NCBI GenBank assembly: GCA_948567375.1
Contig: OX419762.1
Location: 22,026,608-22,090,607, forward strand
Source: Lunularia cruciata
Taxonomy: Eukaryota; Streptophyta; Marchantiopsida; Lunulariales; Lunulariaceae
Length of the DNA stretch: 64,000 nt
Reading direction: 5' to 3'
In this document: piece after piece, positions 61,271 to 64,000 of the stretch
Position numbering within the stretch: the first letter of the stretch is position 1
How the letters are laid out: each line of letters begins with the position of its first letter
Translations under genes and position numbers: made by a program
Notes under the pieces: model-generated
What the model saw: only the letters and a program-made list of their open reading frames with translations
The model's database searches: none
Told to the model about the DNA's origin: nothing

Positions 61271-63287
61271 GCGTGCAAGGGCGATTCCTAGTGTGGTTCC
61301 CATTCCCCAACTTTGGAGCTGCGTCAGATTCGGTCCACCGCCAAGCACAAACCACCACGTAATAACGCAGATTTTGAGCACCGGTAAGGATCACCAAGAA
61401 TCGTAATCGTAATTTATGAGGTAAGATATATTGGAGCCGGACTATTGTCCAGCTGACTATTGTCTCAGGTGAACTTTGGTATCTCCACCTCTCATTTTAG
61501 ACTTTCCGTAGTAACATAGGCTTAGTAATGCTATAGACCGTGAGACAGGAAATTGCTCTTGAATCATTTGCAATGCAATGCGAACTAAAGGCGCGTAGGA
61601 CCAGTAAGCTCAACCGGAAAGGTCACCTCCACTCGAATTCCTTTTCAATGTGATACGTCCCGGTAGTGTGCACCTGGCCAATTATGACGGTTTAATTTCC
61701 AGTCAGATTGTTTGCTACTGATGTAAAGCGTCTCCAAACCTTGGTACGAACACCCAGCAGTACGAGTTGAGAAGTTGGATGCGCATATGCAATTCTTCAA
61801 TGTACCTACAGGGACTGTGTGGACCATGAATATCTATAGTATTGATCCTCTTGTCGTTGCTGTTGCTTGTCAACACGCACAAGAAAGAAAGGACTTAACG
61901 AAATTGGTGCATCCATGCAATCCGACTTGTGTTTGAGAATCAAAACATCAGTACGGGTTGTAGTTTACACTTTCTCCGGGGGATTGGATAGAAATAGGTT
62001 GGCGAGAGAAAGATACGAACTTCAGTACGGTAGGGGACTACTTACAATGTAGGACCAGAAGTGCTGCAGGACTCTGCAATCTAGCCATGGTTATCTACAG
62101 GATTTACAGGTCAAGCTGCAGTGGTGTTTCAGTGAATTATACGACAGAGTAACAGCCATCAGATGACAGTGTGGACTCTCTCTCAGAAAGTGCGTCCGGG
62201 CAGTTGGTACCAGAATTCTTCCGATGTGAATCCAACCAATTTTACTTCTTTCATCTTATCTTTGGAGGGAAATTCGTCCTCAAACTGGTGTTGTAATGCA
62301 TAATCTTTGTCTAGAATGCTAGACATCTAAGTCCATCGTTCAACGACACCAACATACGTTGATCAGAAGTTAGACGAATTCATTTCACGAGTAGAGGAAA
62401 TGTCTAAAGGAAGTCGAAAGCTTGATCCCCTTCAGCTCTTTGGATGCTCACGTTCCAGGTACATAGATGATCCGGTAAGACTACTGCCACTGCTTTGACC
62501 GAGAGTATAAAATTGAAGTGCACTGAAAACTTCCCTTAGGCCTGGTACAGTTCGTCAAGTTGTTCCTCATGCCGCTCCCGGAGGTGAGATACTTGTGGTA
62601 AGCAGCACTGGCACGTTATGCCACCTCGTCCTCTGGGAAACCATCAGTCAAAATGGCTGACCGGAAATCCACATCGATATTTGAAAAATGGGACCCGTTC
62701 ACCGAACGCAAATCCAAATCGATACGTTCAACGGTGATCTCTTTGGTTCCGGACCTTCGACATAGACAGCTAAGTTACTGTGCTTTGCAGCCTTCTGTTT
62801 TGCGACGCCAGCGAAGGGGACCTTGGCATCAAGAACCCACTCGACTAGAGCAAAGAGGTTGGTCGGTTCTGAACTCGTACTGAATACCTACAAGTTAAAG
62901 ACGTGTTTCAATGTCTAGTCTGTTATCTGGTCCTGAGTTGAATGAGCTAAGCATTTTCCCTTGTTTCTCTGTGCAGAAGTCTTGAGCCTCGAATGGCAGT
63001 AGAGCTTGAAATCAGTGTACACACGTGGACCAAATTTACTTAACTGATCCTTTGTGTTGTGACCAAACACCGTAGCGGTGAATGCGGGAAAATTACACAC
63101 TCCCATGCCTGTGGAAGAATCCTCAGAAGGGAAGGCCGTCAGTTGGATGTCCCTCCGTTGAAGCTTTCCTGCCATACTCCTTGATCCTCGGACCGAGATC
63201 AGATTGGAGACCGAAGCTCGCCAGCAAACCTTGGACCTCCCTGAAACCAGCCGCTATGTATTCTGCAGCTAACCAGTTTGCTGTACT
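61271..63287. other. Intergenic sequence with gene-like base composition
   Basis: GC content is visibly higher than in the transposon block. 62890-63287 is probably the 3' untranslated region of the minus-strand transporter. Two adjacent minus-strand frames at about 62620-62890 look protein-like (LVEWVLDAKVPFAGVAKQKA; then NIDVDFRSAILTDGF) but are short, separated by a shift, and have no family I can name. No RNA gene seen. Confidence 0.4.
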
Positions 63288-64000
63288 TTAAGCAGAGTTG
63301 ACAACCGAAGCTTGAGGATGTCCATCGAAGGGGTACAGTGGTTCGCTGGGAGCCGGGTGTTTCCCTAAAACTCTTTTCTTAAACCAGTGGGGAAACGCCT
63401 TGGTTACCTGGTAGTGGGCAAACTTCCTTGTGGGAACCGCGAAAACATCGTCCAGCTCCTCGAGAGTCCTCTGCTTAGTCTCAGGTACGAAGAAGAAAAT
63501 CATGACAAACGCGCATATGTTGAGAGCTGCATAGAAACCGAAAGCACCCACCACAGTGAATGCCCTCACAAGTCGTGGGAAAGTGGTCGACAGAACTGCA
63601 GCCCAGAAGAGATTTGTTGCCACAGCAAAGCCCATTCCCACCTCTCTATGTGAAAGTGGGAAGACTTCAGCAGAATATGTGAACGGCACCGGCCCTTCTC
63701 CTGGAGAATAGAAAGCTGCAAAGAGGTAAACGAAGAGAGCCACCAGTGCAAGATGAGCTGTGGGACAGGAATTTGTCACCCCACAGTTCTGACCTCCAAT
63801 TAAGAAGCAGAGCCCAGCAGCAAGCAGAGTCCAAGCCATGTTCGGGAAAGTGAAAAGCAGAAGAGATCTTCTCCCAAACGTGTCGATGGTCCAGATAGCT
63901 GGCCAGGAGAAGACGAAGTTGATCAACCCAAATCCCCAGGAAGCAAAAAGGGCGGAGAGAATGCCAGCACCAGCCTCGACGAAGACGGTAGAACTGTAAA
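63288..64000 (-). CDS. MFS sugar transporter, C-terminal half, fungal-like (5' end outside window)
   Basis: An uninterrupted frame of 237 codons runs from the window edge to stop TAA (63288-63290). It starts in [10 protein letters not shown] and contains [20 protein letters not shown] (the GRR loop of sugar porters), [54 protein letters not shown] and [15 protein letters not shown] (the PETK-x-x-x-LEE signature closing the last helix). A hydrophilic tail of about 60 residues follows. Six hydrophobic segments fit helices 7-12 of a 12-helix proton/sugar or polyol symporter in the plasma membrane. The wording [19 protein letters not shown] and [17 protein letters not shown] is typical of filamentous-fungal transporters, unlike the plant STP/PLT/INT families. 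No intron in 713 bp. The start lies outside. Confidence 0.88.
   Translation of the reverse strand, partial: YSSTVFVEAGAGILSALFASWGFGLINFVFSWPAIWTIDTFGRRSLLLFTFPNMAWTLLAAGLCFLIGGQNCGVTNSCPTAHLALVALFVYLFAAFYSPGEGPVPFTYSAEVFPLSHREVGMGFAVATNLFWAAVLSTTFPRLVRAFTVVGAFGFYAALNICAFVMIFFFVPETKQRTLEELDDVFAVPTRKFAHYQVTKAFPHWFKKRVLGKHPAPSEPLYPFDGHPQASVVNSA

Overview
The window reads as nuclear DNA of a land plant. It holds the 3' end of a PIN-type auxin efflux carrier gene with short spliceosomal introns, a nuclear-type tRNA-Thr(UGU), plant Ty3 chromoviruses primed by initiator-Met tRNA, Ty1/copia, Helitron and PIF/Harbinger remnants, and at the right edge a sugar transporter that looks fungal. Compact introns (about 120-380 bp) together with a fungal-type transporter suggest a bryophyte or another non-seed plant. 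That is an inference; no species is claimed.

Layout. Bases 1-2215 are the last six exons of the PIN-like gene (+), followed by tRNA-Thr at 2410-2481 and a microsatellite-rich stretch. From about 4.0 to 61.2 kb the DNA is AT-rich and almost entirely dead transposable elements. From the left: a PIF/Harbinger transposase remnant (3990-5212), a purine-rich stretch, and a complete Ty3 chromovirus A1 (6725-12050, +, target duplication GGTTT). Next come an unidentified degenerate stretch, a truncated second-family chromovirus B2 (15035-17973, -) with an internal inversion, and chromovirus A2 (17974-23590, +). An unidentified stretch with a broken coiled-coil reading frame on the minus strand (about 24.7-26.9 kb) follows. 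Chromovirus A3 (28888-35239, -) carries a solo LTR of family B (33988-34721, target duplication CCATC). A degenerate Ty1/copia RT/RNase H (36.25-37.87 kb) comes after it.

The right half is a nested stack. Two old copies of a Helitron Rep gene lie head to head across a spacer of about 54 bp near 43.0 kb, forming one giant inverted repeat. Its minus arm is interrupted by a solo family-B LTR (44570-45304, duplication ATTTT) and by a near full-length family-B chromovirus (46420-59242, -). That element is itself interrupted by a solo LTR of its own family (50240-50953) and by chromovirus A4 (51184-56649, -). Subtracting insertions and duplications, each host sequence reads continuously across its junctions, so the order of events can be read: Helitron pair, then B, then solo LTR and A4. 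Beyond about 61.3 kb the composition returns to gene-like, ending in the 3' part of an MFS sugar transporter on the minus strand (63288 to the window edge).

No transposon in the window has an intact coding region. Stops are mostly of the kind CAA/CAG/CGA to TAA/TAG/TGA, as expected for silenced, methylated copies. The most interesting signal is regulatory. The LTRs of family A are built from roughly 60-bp modules carrying perfect, gap-free heat-shock-element arrays (GAAnnTTCnnGAAnnTTC) upstream of a TATA box, an arrangement like that of heat-activated retrotransposons.
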